Made by a program: the position numbers and the translations under genes. From assembly GCF_910589235.1 (NCBI RefSeq), contig NC_060967.1:3500938-3564937 (forward strand): a stretch of DNA of 64,000 nucleotides. The letters are read 5' to 3'. Shown one piece after another: positions 52,901 to 62,084 of this stretch. Positions within the stretch are counted from its first letter, which is position 1; the number at the start of each line of letters is the position of its first letter. The notes under the pieces were generated by a model. That model ran no database searches. It was not told the origin of the DNA and saw nothing but the letters and a program-made list of their open reading frames with translations. This stretch comes from Vespa crabro. Taxonomy: Eukaryota > Arthropoda > Insecta > Hymenoptera > Vespidae.

Positions 52901-55422
52901 AAACTATATTACTTATACTTAATGATGCGCTGACGTAAAATATTTTAAAATGATAATTACTCTTTCTCCTTTTGGCCCGCGTGGTCCTTGGGGTCCAGGA
53001 TCACCTTTTTCTCCTTTCGGACCTAAGAGACCTTCAGATCCAGGAAATCCCTGCTGTCCTTTTGGTCCTTGTGGCCCAACCGTACCAGGTGGACCCTGGA
53101 CGATCAAGAAAACATTATTATTCTTACATAGACTCTAAAACGGTCTATAATTATTAATCCTTTAAAATTCAACTCACACGTGAACCTTTCTCGGCAAAGC
53201 ATTTTGGTATGCAATTTGCCGATCCAGTGCAATTACGAGATCGTGTTGCACCAGGTACAGGGATAGCTGAATAACTGCTTGGATAATTTTCCGATTGTCC
53301 AGCGGCTCCGTATCCACCTTGTCCTCTATTGTAACCAATATTGTAACCAGTATTGTAACTAGATTCCTGATCATAAGAAGTATGCGAACCGTAAGGATCG
53401 ATAGCAGCTCGATTAACATCATAAGGTCCTCTATCGTTGTCAGTTCTTGAAACTTGGCCTTGACCATAATAATAAGGAAAGCCGCGATTACCTTCGTAGC
53501 CTCCTACAATATTTATAACGATCGTTTACTACATGATTGCATAAATATACCTATAGTTACTAATTTTTCTCATAAAGAACCTCTATCGTATTTTACCTCC
53601 ATATTCTGTTTGATTGTGTTCTCTTTGTCCGGGAGGATAACGATATCGATCATCGTTATTTCCTGATCCAGATGACTCTTGACCATTCGTATATCCACCG
53701 TATCGTCCGGCTGTCTCTTGATTATATGGATAATTGTTTGAATAATCTCGATGTCCCGATCCATAAGATCCGCCATCTCTCGATCCTTCAGAATGATATT
53801 CTTGTCGATTCTGAGGATCGTTATTCCCATAATCATATTCAACGAAGTCGTTGCTCGAATTTCCTTCACTGTTCACAGGTCTATTTTGATTATCGAATTT
53901 TCTTTCTGGATATTTCCATGTTTGAGGGAGTCGATATTCGTCATCGGTACCATTTGGTCCCCCATCGCTTCGTACATCGACTCGTATATCTCCTCGCGAT
54001 GCGTCCAAAGGAACGACCGTTTGCGAATTCCTTACCCATGTGTAATTATATTCCTAACATTGTAAAAATAATAATTTAAGCTCTTGCACAAGCAAAAGAT
54101 TCATATCCACGTTATTGTTGATGATTTTAAGGTATACCGAAAAGAAAGTTAACGAGTCAAATTTAGTCATCATTCTCCAGGAAAGTTTATTGTCTCGTAT
54201 TCCTTTTTGTTTCTCTCTTTCTCTCTCTCCTTCTCTCTCTCTTTTAAATCTCACAGTGACACCCGCCGACGGGAAGCGCAAAGAGATAATTGCCTCGTTA
54301 TCGCTCACTAACGACGAATCACCGTTGAAGCTTGCATGCTCTTCGGACCTCGAAACGAATTATGATCATTGAGAGATCATTGTTCATTAACGAATTTTGA
54401 AATTAAAATAGTATCACTCTTATATTTATTCTTTAAAATAGGGTAAAAATATGCAATAAGATATAATGGATTATATATGATTTACAGGAAATCTGTTGTT
54501 TTTATTATTAATTCACATAACTGGTAAATACTTCTATATTCAAGGATACTTCCTTGAATTACAAATATAATAACAGTAAAGATCAGCGTTAAATTATATT
54601 TTTGTACCAATAATAATAAGAATAAAAATTGAAAAGTGGATATTTTTATGGATTGGTGTCTGAAAATCGGTCGAATTGCGTCAGAGTAAAAAAGAGAACA
54701 ACTACGTTTACGATCGTTTTGATCAAAATTGCGCGATCCACGCGCGGTCCGAACAATTTTGTTAAACGCATTTAACCTAATTTTCTTATTTCTAGATAAA
54801 AGATATCTTTTCGTGACGGTTCAAGAATTGTCCTTTTTATCGCCTATCTCGGTAGCTTTCGTGAAACCGCGATTACGTAATGCAAAGCCAACCAGAGACA
54901 CGCGTCTATCGCGCCTACCGATCCCTTACCCGCCCCCTCTCGTATCCTCGACCTTCTTCTTCTTCTTCTTCTTCTTCTTCTTCTTCTTCTTTGTTTCTTT
55001 TTTCGTTTTCCTTACTCTTCCCCTTGCCCCACCCCACACATCCCTCACCGTCTTCCACTGCAGCGCGGTATCGCGATTCAACCGTTAACTCGACGCTTCG
55101 GAACAACATTGACGTTGTATCGGTGTGCATGTACATGCGTATATACTTACGTGGGACGAGGACCACGCATGCTGACTCCTTAACTCGGCATTTTTTCTTA
55201 TAAATCGTTCGCGCGCACCGCCAGGCAATCACGCCTCGAGATTGCCAGACGAGCCACTCTCGGCCTGCAAACCGGTGCAGCGAAAAACCGGTATCCTCCA
55301 GTTGGTTCGTTACCGTGTTACGACATATTTATCGAGCCCTTAAACACGCACCCCACCGAACGTGATGCAAAGTCAACCGAATCAACTATTCTTTGAGTCT
55401 CTATAGATTCATCGATCTTACC

Positions 55423-55453
<31 letters not shown>

Positions 55454-56733
55454 AAAAGAGAGATTCCTTGGGAATACGTTGCTTTTGCTAATATATCAAA
55501 TTAGGAGATAAATTGACCTGGAAATTATGTCGACATCGTTAAAGAATTTTCGTAACATATCCATTTGATTACTTGGTGAGAATTTACAATATTTTATATC
55601 GTAATAATAAATCGGTAGTAGTATTTTTTTAAAGCAGCAATCCAAAATTATTGTAAAATATGTATTAGTATCATTAATTCCGATATAAACCATTGAAAAA
55701 TTCTGACGTTAGTTATTATCCATGCTGATAATTCAATCTCGAACACGATCATTTCTTTACCGAGCGATCGCATACTACTAGCATCACTGCTATATTCGAA
55801 ATCTCCAAGAGGTTTCTTGTTGTTCTTAGAAAGTAGTTAATCTCAATCTTTATGTAGCACGACGGCAAAATTCGATTTCATCGAACGGAGAGCGAAACCA
55901 AACGAGAAGCATTTCCGAACTATTTTCAGTAGTGAGTAAGCGGTCTCGCGTGTCGGTGTACATACTAATGTAATAAAATTATGGAGAGCGCGGTTACGGC
56001 GTCCCGTGGGCGGACTGGTTCGCATCGTACGACTGCCCCATTTCTGATTTTGCAGCTTTTTGCAGCTGGCACCAGTACCGACGTTACGAATACCTTTCGA
56101 ATTTAATGAGAAAATTTCCCTGTAAAGGTACCCATTTAATAAACGCTACTTTATATCGAATAAATGTCGGAACATCAAAGGATTAGATCTAAAGTTAAAT
56201 CGAAAGTTAAATCGACGATTCGCATTGAGAAGAGCGTGTAAACGTAACTCGCACGTGCGTGCACGTGCGGCCGACGGGGTGCACGAGAGAACGGTCGGTG
56301 TAGGCGCGCTCTCGTTAGGTGTTCCTCCAAGTCGATGAATGAAAGAACGAAATTGGGCCCGAAGCAGCGATCTAATGTGGTTCTGCTGCACCTTACGGTA
56401 AAGGATATTTATAATGCATTCGCGTTACGTACTTTGATAATCACAATAGGATATTAGGTAGTCCAGTGTATCTGAGTGTGTACGTGCGTATTTTTTGTAT
56501 ATAAAAATATATACATCGTCTACGTACCTCGCTGACGATCCCGGTCAAGCAGACTAGGGATGCGACGAGTCTGTAAAAAGAAGAAGAAAGGATAAGAGGA
56601 AAGGATACGTTATATAAGCTACCCCCTGCGGCATGTTAAAGGGCGAAGAGAAGCTGAGTGGGAGCATTTGGGGGAGAATAAAAGTACGAGAAAGAAGAAA
56701 GTGGTAAACTCACCGCAATCCCAACCGGGTCAT
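45746..56733 (-). CDS. Col4a1: Collagen alpha-1(IV)-type chain
   Basis: Secreted basement-membrane collagen. Exons: 56733-56714, 56570-56528, 54053-53597, 53503-53178, 53095-52961, 52865-52758, 52666-52445, 52333-52142, 52050-51934, 51856-51692, 51591-51289, 51211-50828, 50721-50515, 50423-50255, 50179-50052, 49970-49532, 49437-49088, 48987-48721, 48619-48448, 48382-48137, 48050-47685, 47476-47261, 47180-46809, 46687-46516, 46206-46092, 46003-45746. The sum is 5949 bases (1982 residues plus stop) with every junction in phase. Order: signal peptide (residues 1 to about 21), hydrophilic extension and Cys cluster (22-282), interrupted Gly-X-Y helix (about 280-1750), NC1 (about 1750-1982). NCTGSANCIPKCFAEKGSRG and GRDGCNGTDG resemble the 7S region of fly Cg25C (Col4a1) rather than viking. 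The fly protein is about 200 residues shorter, which the N-terminal extension accounts for. Introns are small except the 2.5-kb second one. Confidence 0.95.
46966..53177 (-). CDS. Col4a1: Collagen IV triple-helical region
   Basis: About 1470 residues of Gly-X-Y with the frequent short interruptions normal for collagen IV. Notable breaks: a non-collagenous insert with GPLVPLLGGGSEMAGPPG (exon 52333-52142), NFPVGQ (52666-52445), a Cys pair GGRCQDCIPG (51211-50828), CRPLNWMESL (50179-50052), GSPCLPG (49970-49532) and DDCIPPPIG (47476-47261). An RGD is created at the junction of exons 52333-52142 and 52050-51934. Exon boundaries in the first half tend to fall between codons (phase 0); those near the 3' end usually split a Gly codon. 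Confidence 0.9.
47544..47616. mobile_element. 73-bp MITE-like inverted repeat in a collagen IV intron
   Basis: Two perfect 25-bp inverted arms (each starting GTCAGTCCAAAAGTTCGTGC read inward) flank a 23-base AT-rich loop. The arm resembles termini of mariner/Tc1-type elements of insects (family memory, not searched). TA dinucleotides lie near both ends, but an exact target duplication is not clear. It sits in the intron between exons 48050-47685 and 47476-47261 and leaves their splice sites intact. Confidence 0.7.
53178..54053 (-). CDS. Col4a1: Collagen IV N-terminal extension and 7S-like Cys cluster (exons 3-4)
   Basis: Two exons encode about 260 non-collagenous residues after the signal peptide, rich in Asn, Tyr, Gly, Ser, Arg and Gln, with no Gly-X-Y. 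Pieces include DASRGDIRVD (an RGD at 41-43), NNDPQNRQEY, SYNTGYNIGYN and GGYGAAGQSENYPSS. It ends with Cys265, Cys271 and Cys275 (NCTGSANCIPKC), an N-glycosylation sequon at Asn264, and AEKGSRG where the triple helix begins. The Cys-Lys region corresponds to the 7S tetramer-forming end; the long polar stretch before it is much larger than in the fly chain I remember. Confidence 0.85.
54955..54991. repeat. (TTC)n trinucleotide repeat
   Basis: Twelve TTC units in the second intron of the collagen IV gene. Confidence 0.95.
56528..56733 (-). CDS. Col4a1: Collagen IV signal-peptide exons 1 and 2
   Basis: Exon 1 (56733-56714) is only 20 bases, ATG plus MTRLGL and two bases of Arg, ending GCG/GTGAGT. 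Exon 2 (56570-56528) adds LVASLVCLTGIVSE and ends GAG/GTACGT. Joined, they give a basic start and a hydrophobic core, a clear secretion signal that fits the phase of the exon at 54053. These exons are too short to be found as long open frames and were placed by splice-site and phase logic. Confidence 0.85.
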
Positions 56734-56738
56734 GTCGA

Positions 56739-56769
56739 GCTCCCTATTCCTGTAGCGGAGCTAGGGAGC
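56739..56769 (-). promoter_or_regulatory. Stem-loop in collagen IV 5' UTR, next to start codon
   Basis: In the mRNA strand GCTCCCTA pairs perfectly with TAGGGAGC across a 15-base loop, itself able to form three more pairs (TCC/GGA). The stem ends five bases before the ATG. It is seen directly in the sequence; a regulatory role is inference. Confidence 0.55.
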
Positions 56770-57492
56770 CGAGAAGTCAGACGAACAGACACAGGTCAAA
56801 CGTTAGCGACTCTTGGAACGGATCTCAGTCTCACAAAATATCTCGCGTAACCCGGCACCGAGTGGACGCTCTCTGTGGACCGTCCCATCCAGGGAGGGCT
56901 CTGAATGAAGTCGGGTGGAGGGAAAGAAGGTGGAGGCAGAGTGGCGAGCCACGCAAGCTAGAATTCCTCCGCCGAAAGGATCCGCGTGCGCGTACGGCGG
57001 AAAGAAAGAGCGCGAAAGAAAGATTGTCGTCCTCGTCGTTGTCCTCTTCCTTCTCCTCTTTCTTCTTCTGGTGGTGGACCACGTCTCCCCGCCTTTGCTC
57101 CCTTCTCATGTGTTTATCTCTCTTGTGAGTCTAACCACTCGTGGGAGGGAGAAGGAAGAAGAGAGGAGAAGAGAAGAGTAAGAGAGTCGTGCATCAGCGG
57201 GGCTGCCTGCCGCTCCTTCTTCTTGGCCCTCTGTTCTCCGCTTTGGAGCACTCCTCTTCTCCACTCGCTCGCGAGCGGCTACACGGCCAGCTCCGAGCAG
57301 GTCGCGCGTCGTTCGACGACTGTTGCGCGGTCGTGGTACTCTCGCGACCGGCGTACACTCGCGTAAGGATACCGGTGCTCTCGAGAGAGCACGCTTTCCC
57401 TCCCGCCCTCTCTTCGACGACACGCCGGCTCTGTGTGTGGCGGCTGGAGCGATCAAGCGGACGCCCCGTACGCGCCGAACGACTTGTCCTAT

Positions 57493-57548
57493 CTCTCTCT
57501 CTCTCTTTCTCTTTCTCTCTCTCTTTCTCTCTTTCTCTCTTTCTCTCT
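57493..57548. repeat. (CT)n tract in the collagen IV divergent promoter
   Basis: CT/TTTCT tract between the two start codons. GA/CT tracts can bind GAGA-type factors in insects, so it may be functional. Confidence 0.8.
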
Positions 57549-57828
57549 CTGACTCGCGCGCGCGCGCTTTATTTCTTTCTCTACCTCTGAGTGTGGGCCC
57601 TTCGAGACTCGTCCGCAACTCGACTCGGCTCCTCTACGCCACGCCACGAAGAGACACCGAATAGACGCGACCCGGACGCCGTCGAACGGATCGCTTGCCT
57701 CACAAATTTTCGCGAAAAAGGATCTGGCAGACCACTGAAAAGCAACTGTTACCGCCTCGTCAGGTAGACGAGCGAATATTGAGGAGAGGGAGGTAAGGAG
57801 GAGGAGGAGTAGGAGGAGGCCCTCCACG

Positions 57829-57936
57829 ATGCGGCCCTTGGCCGCCAATTTGGATGGGCCTAGCCCTGGCGTATTGCGAATCGCCTACGTCCTTGTCCTA
57901 CTCGTCGCTGTGAAAATATCTGCGACCAAAGCTACG
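57829..57936 (+). CDS. vkg: Signal-peptide exon, putative second collagen IV chain (viking type)
   Basis: ATG at 57829 opens 36 codons ending in phase 0 at GCTACG/GTAAGT. After MRPLAANLDGPSPGVLR comes a strong hydrophobic core (IAYVLVLLVAV) and a likely cleavage site after SATKA. No collagen sequence is visible in the window. The assignment to the second collagen IV chain rests on its divergent position relative to Col4a1, an arrangement conserved for this pair, and on it being a secreted-protein start exon. The remaining exons would lie mostly beyond 64000. Confidence 0.65.
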
Positions 57937-58531
57937 GTAAGTTAAATCTTCTAGTCCTTATCGATATAATTATATATTCGTGACTATCAATTTGTCACCT
58001 TTAAGTTTTCAATGCGCTTATCAAGATAGGGCTGACATTTGCTTGCTTCGCCCGTCTAGATCGATCGAATCGACCTAGAGGCAAAAGAAAATATAAACTC
58101 CGTGACGGCATGCTCGAAACACGCGAGCTCGCTTATGAATGTGGGTGAACGCTATACCCATTTATTGCCTTTAACTTTCTACGAGGTTACGACAAAACGT
58201 GCGAATTAATCCTGACGTACAGAGTTCATGCTTTTCAATTATCTCGAATAAAAAATGCTTCGATGATATAAAATTTCATCCTCTTGATACATCCTAAGAT
58301 ACCAATCTACCGATAGAGAAAAGATCGGTGAAAAAATTCGGTCGTAAAAGATAGTCCGCATCAAAAGATAGACTGAAAGAAAGTAAATCTTAGCAAAGAT
58401 TCCCTTTAAACTACGTTCCATATTGAAAAGAATATCTATGTTATATAGAATAGGTTGGGCTCCATCGGAAAATGTCGAAAAGTTTCGCTTTTCAAACAGT
58501 TTAATCTTTCTATATCATTGAAGTCACTCAG

Positions 58532-58613
58532 CAGGCAGTTCCGCAGGCGATTTCGACGCCCGATGGTAGGGAACAGTCTTTGTTGTACGAGACGAAAGAG
58601 GAAGGCCGACCGA
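58532..58613 (+). CDS. vkg: Candidate second exon of the divergent gene
   Basis: An 82-bp open segment starting phase 0 after a TCACTCAG acceptor: QAVPQAISTPDGREQ then SLLYETKEEGRP plus one base. The next codons run into a stop, so a donor is needed; CCGA/GTTAGG is the only one in place and is weak. The acceptor reads CAGCAG, a tandem site that could add or drop one Gln. Entry phase fits the signal exon and exit phase fits 62001-62084. Protein-like, but unproven. Confidence 0.35.
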
Positions 58614-60584
58614 GTTAGGGGAGGTGTAGGACGATCTCTTCGGTTTCGCAAGCCCCAGCCGGAATCATCCTCCGCTATTATGTTATCCACCTTCTTTCGA
58701 ACCGATGGCCTTACGAATTTTATCTCATACGTGTTCTCATTTTCTTTGTTCGTTTTTTCTTTTTTTCTTTCTTTTTTTCCTTCTTCGTCCTTTTTAGCTA
58801 ACCATTCAATTCGCATATTTTTGATCGATCAATTCAACTAACTCTATCCGTTGCTATATATTGCTATTACACCCTGGTAAAGTACGTAAATGGTACCGAT
58901 GTCGATGGAAAACAGAGGTGTAAGAAGCAGCTATTTCGAGCTTTGGTAGCGGACTATAGGACAATAGTATTACTTTCACCGAACTGGAGTTAGCCGAGTT
59001 AAAATTACGATGTCAGCCATGATTTTACTAGCACGAAACTCGTTCGACTTGTAAATCGTATAAAAATCGGTATATCGTAAAGCTAACTCGTAAAGTCTAA
59101 AAATAATTTTCAAGAAATTCACCAAATATACATACTTCCTTTGCGCAAATGAAAAGAGGAGTATCGAAGCGATAAGAGAATATCGTTATGTGTCTAACGA
59201 GTCAAACTCAACGAATGGAAACAACGTGCTAGTGACATCACGCATGAAAATAATTTATTAAGAACGTGAATGAAAGTGTTCGTTGTGGCGACCGATGATG
59301 ATAAGAGCTAGTCGAGAATCGTCCGAGAATCATCCGAGAATTGTTTAATAGACCAAAGTGTTTATGGATGTAACGATAACCCTTCCCGCGTTTATTTTGT
59401 TTGTACGCAAGCGTAAACTCCCCTCAAGTTCGTCGCATCGTTCTTGGTAATGGCTTCATTTTTAAAAATGTTAAATTAAATGAACCATGAGCAAAGTTTA
59501 TCGCAAATGACTTTTCTATATAATCATCGTTGATTCCCAGAAATTCTAAAGATTGCAAGAAAATAAAAGATAATGTTTCAATTTCATTCAAAGGAACAAG
59601 TTTATTTATTAATCATGATTTTAATACTAAAAAGAGATGATGATTCACCTAAAACATTTATATCTGACGTAAGGTCGATAAGCACGAAAGAAAATAGGTA
59701 CCGATAACATTCCAAGAATCATTTTCGTTTCGACCGCACAATTTCCTCCAAATTTTCTTGTCGACAACAGTGCTTATCGATTCTGTACAATCCAACACAT
59801 ACAATGACTTCGAGGAATTATTTTTATTTGTCTTCAAAGAATATACCGATAGAATTCATTCTAGTTATGTTATAAACATGGTTTCGGTTTCATTACTCTA
59901 TTGTCGCGGTCCATCAAAAGGAACTTATCGCTCAATTAAGTGCTTAGAGGTCTTTAATAACTCCAATGAGACATGACGATCGTGAACTTTCTTAGGTCAA
60001 ATTGTTAACTTCTTGACAATGAACGTCGAAATAAAATAAATACCGAACTATTAAACGAATATGTGAATATTATAAAAGATTTGCATAGGTGAACACGTCA
60101 TATTTCCTGACACGTTTCCATTTATAGAGAATATTTAAGGGCGAAAGCGATATCTCTTACGAAACGAGTAACCTCGATATAATATTATCGCGTGGAGTTC
60201 AAGGGGTTAGCCGCGATGCGTAACGTTCTTTTGAAATCTGAGGAACTTGCGTTGACCAATTCTCATTGGTTTATTACTTGAAAGCATGCTTCAACGAAGG
60301 GGCTCAAGTATAAAATTCGTACTTTGGCTAATAATAATATCTAATTATTTGTCTATGTTATATTTTAATATTACTTATATTTTTTCTTTCAATTTTGGTT
60401 TTTTATACCTTGATTTGTACAAAACTATGATCTTTTACTATGATAGGAAGCGTTGGATCCCTCTAAAATACAAGAGTATCTATTGCCAACTAAAATTAGA
60501 TTTAGTCTCGTCTTCATATCCGTTTCTATTTCCGCGTGAGCCGATAGTCTTTAGCGATGCAACCAAAGCGAGATATTTTTTCCT

Positions 60585-60658
60585 TCTTCTTCTCGTTGTT
60601 CTCGTCTTCCTCCTCCTCCTCTTCCTTCTTCTCCTCCTTCTTCTCCTCTTCCTTCTCA
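60585..60658. repeat. TTC/CTC pyrimidine repeat
   Basis: Imperfect CTT/CTC triplet tract in the presumed intron of the divergent gene. Confidence 0.9.
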
Positions 60659-62000
60659 TATGTCGTCGATAAATTAAACCAGGAAGAAGTTCGACTCCTA
60701 GTATTATCGCATTTCGCTGCATTCAGAAATACGAGGTCGAACCGTATCGTTGAAAGAATTCGAACGCGTGCATCGTTTAATCTCTTGCTTTTAAGCCAAC
60801 CTAATCCAATGAAAAATATCAAACTATCTTTTGAATTTTATTCTAAATTTTGCAAAATGAATCGTCTAAATCCCTTCATCCTAATCTTCGACCTTGATAA
60901 ATTTTAATTAAAAGAAGATCTATCATTAAAGAGAAGTCTCTTGAAAAAGCTCAAGATTTGCTTGCAACCGAGAATCGTACTTGACATTTGACCTGCAGTA
61001 GAAACTTGCCAGTCCGATTAGAATTAAATCAAAAGATTCGGGGTTACGTTAGAGTTCAATGCTAAGTTCGCTAAGAAGGATACGCCTATCGATCTTGACC
61101 GTAATTCGTCTTTTACTAATAATTTACCCAATGTTTAATGCAAAAACATTTTGCAATACTACAAATTTTTTTTAATTTTTTCTTAGAGATATACATTTTT
61201 TTTAATCATTTTATATATATTATTTCTGTTTGAAATTCATTTTTAAAACGCTTGACTTTAAACATGGCTTAATTGACAGTATCAACAGCATAAAACAAGT
61301 ACTATCAATTACGGAAATTGTGCTATAGTCTAAAAATGCAAACTTACGTATATACCATGTTACACAACACTGCCACAATTTTTAATTGACTCCTAATTGA
61401 ATGATTCTTTTTAGAAATTAGAAGAAAAATATTTTACTATAAATATTATAATTTATGAAATTTAATGAAAGAGAAATCATGAAACATGGTCGTTTACTAA
61501 AAGAGAAGAAATGGAAAGAAGAGGAGGATGAAGTCGAAGGTATGCAGGCAGGCAGACAGTCAGACAAACGGACACACAAAGAGAGAGAGGAGAGAGAGAG
61601 AGAGAGAGAATTAACCAGAGGGAGAAGCTCACGAATCACGATAGCCAACTCTTCTACCTACGTCCTACGGTATCCATCCGCTATTTCGCTTGGTCAGCGT
61701 CATTCCCTTCGACGGTCCCTGAAGACGATCGTTTGTGCCGCATGTTATGCAGATTCTAAAGGAATAGTCTCATATTTTCACTCACTTTCTATATTAAATG
61801 TAAAAATTTTATTCGCTAAGAAAAAATCTTAAATTTGGAGCACCAAAGGACGGAAAAGTTTGAAAAGTTAATGACCGATAAGAAATCAAGTTTCATCGAT
61901 AGCTATCTTCTACATGCTTTCTCATTTAACAATTTTTCTAAACCTATCGTGACCCTATTGTTTCTTATCAGTCGTTCTTCCTTATCGGAAATAAAAACAG

Positions 62001-62084
62001 GTAAACCAAACATCGTCGTTGATCCAGATTCCGAAGAAGTGCAAACTTTTCGCCACAGGAAAGATGATTCTATTATCAGTGGTG
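62001..62084 (+). CDS. vkg: Candidate third exon of the divergent gene
   Basis: After an AAAACAG acceptor, two bases complete a Ser and 27 codons follow: KPNIVVDPDSEEVQTF and RHRKDDSIISG, ending G/GTATAC. A stronger acceptor lies upstream at 61971 (TTTCTTATCAG) and would extend the exon in the same frame (RSSLSEIKTG), but then the phase does not fit the exon at 58532-58613 as drawn. The sequence has protein character, unlike its AT-rich surroundings. It could be a hydrophilic N-terminal segment like that of the neighbouring collagen. Confidence 0.35.

Larger units (their letters stand above)
56734..57828. promoter_or_regulatory. Shared bidirectional promoter region of the collagen IV pair
   Basis: 1095 bases separate the two divergent start codons. 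The stretch is GC-richer than the rest of the window and contains a CT/GA tract at 57493-57548. Long open frames on both strands here look like composition artefacts, not genes. Head-to-head collagen IV genes with a common promoter are known in flies and vertebrates. Confidence 0.7.

Noticed and set aside
56146..56391. Minus-strand open frame upstream of collagen exon 3
   Set aside because: It lies in the second collagen intron; no phase-compatible splice sites and no secretion or collagen motif.
57106..57618. Long open frames on both strands between the divergent collagen genes
   Set aside because: GC and CT-repeat composition keeps several frames open at once. Products are Arg/Ser/Leu runs and the region is the promoter.
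60480..60822. Arg- or Glu-rich minus-strand frames
   Set aside because: They read through a TTC/CTC repeat; the composition is explained by the repeat.
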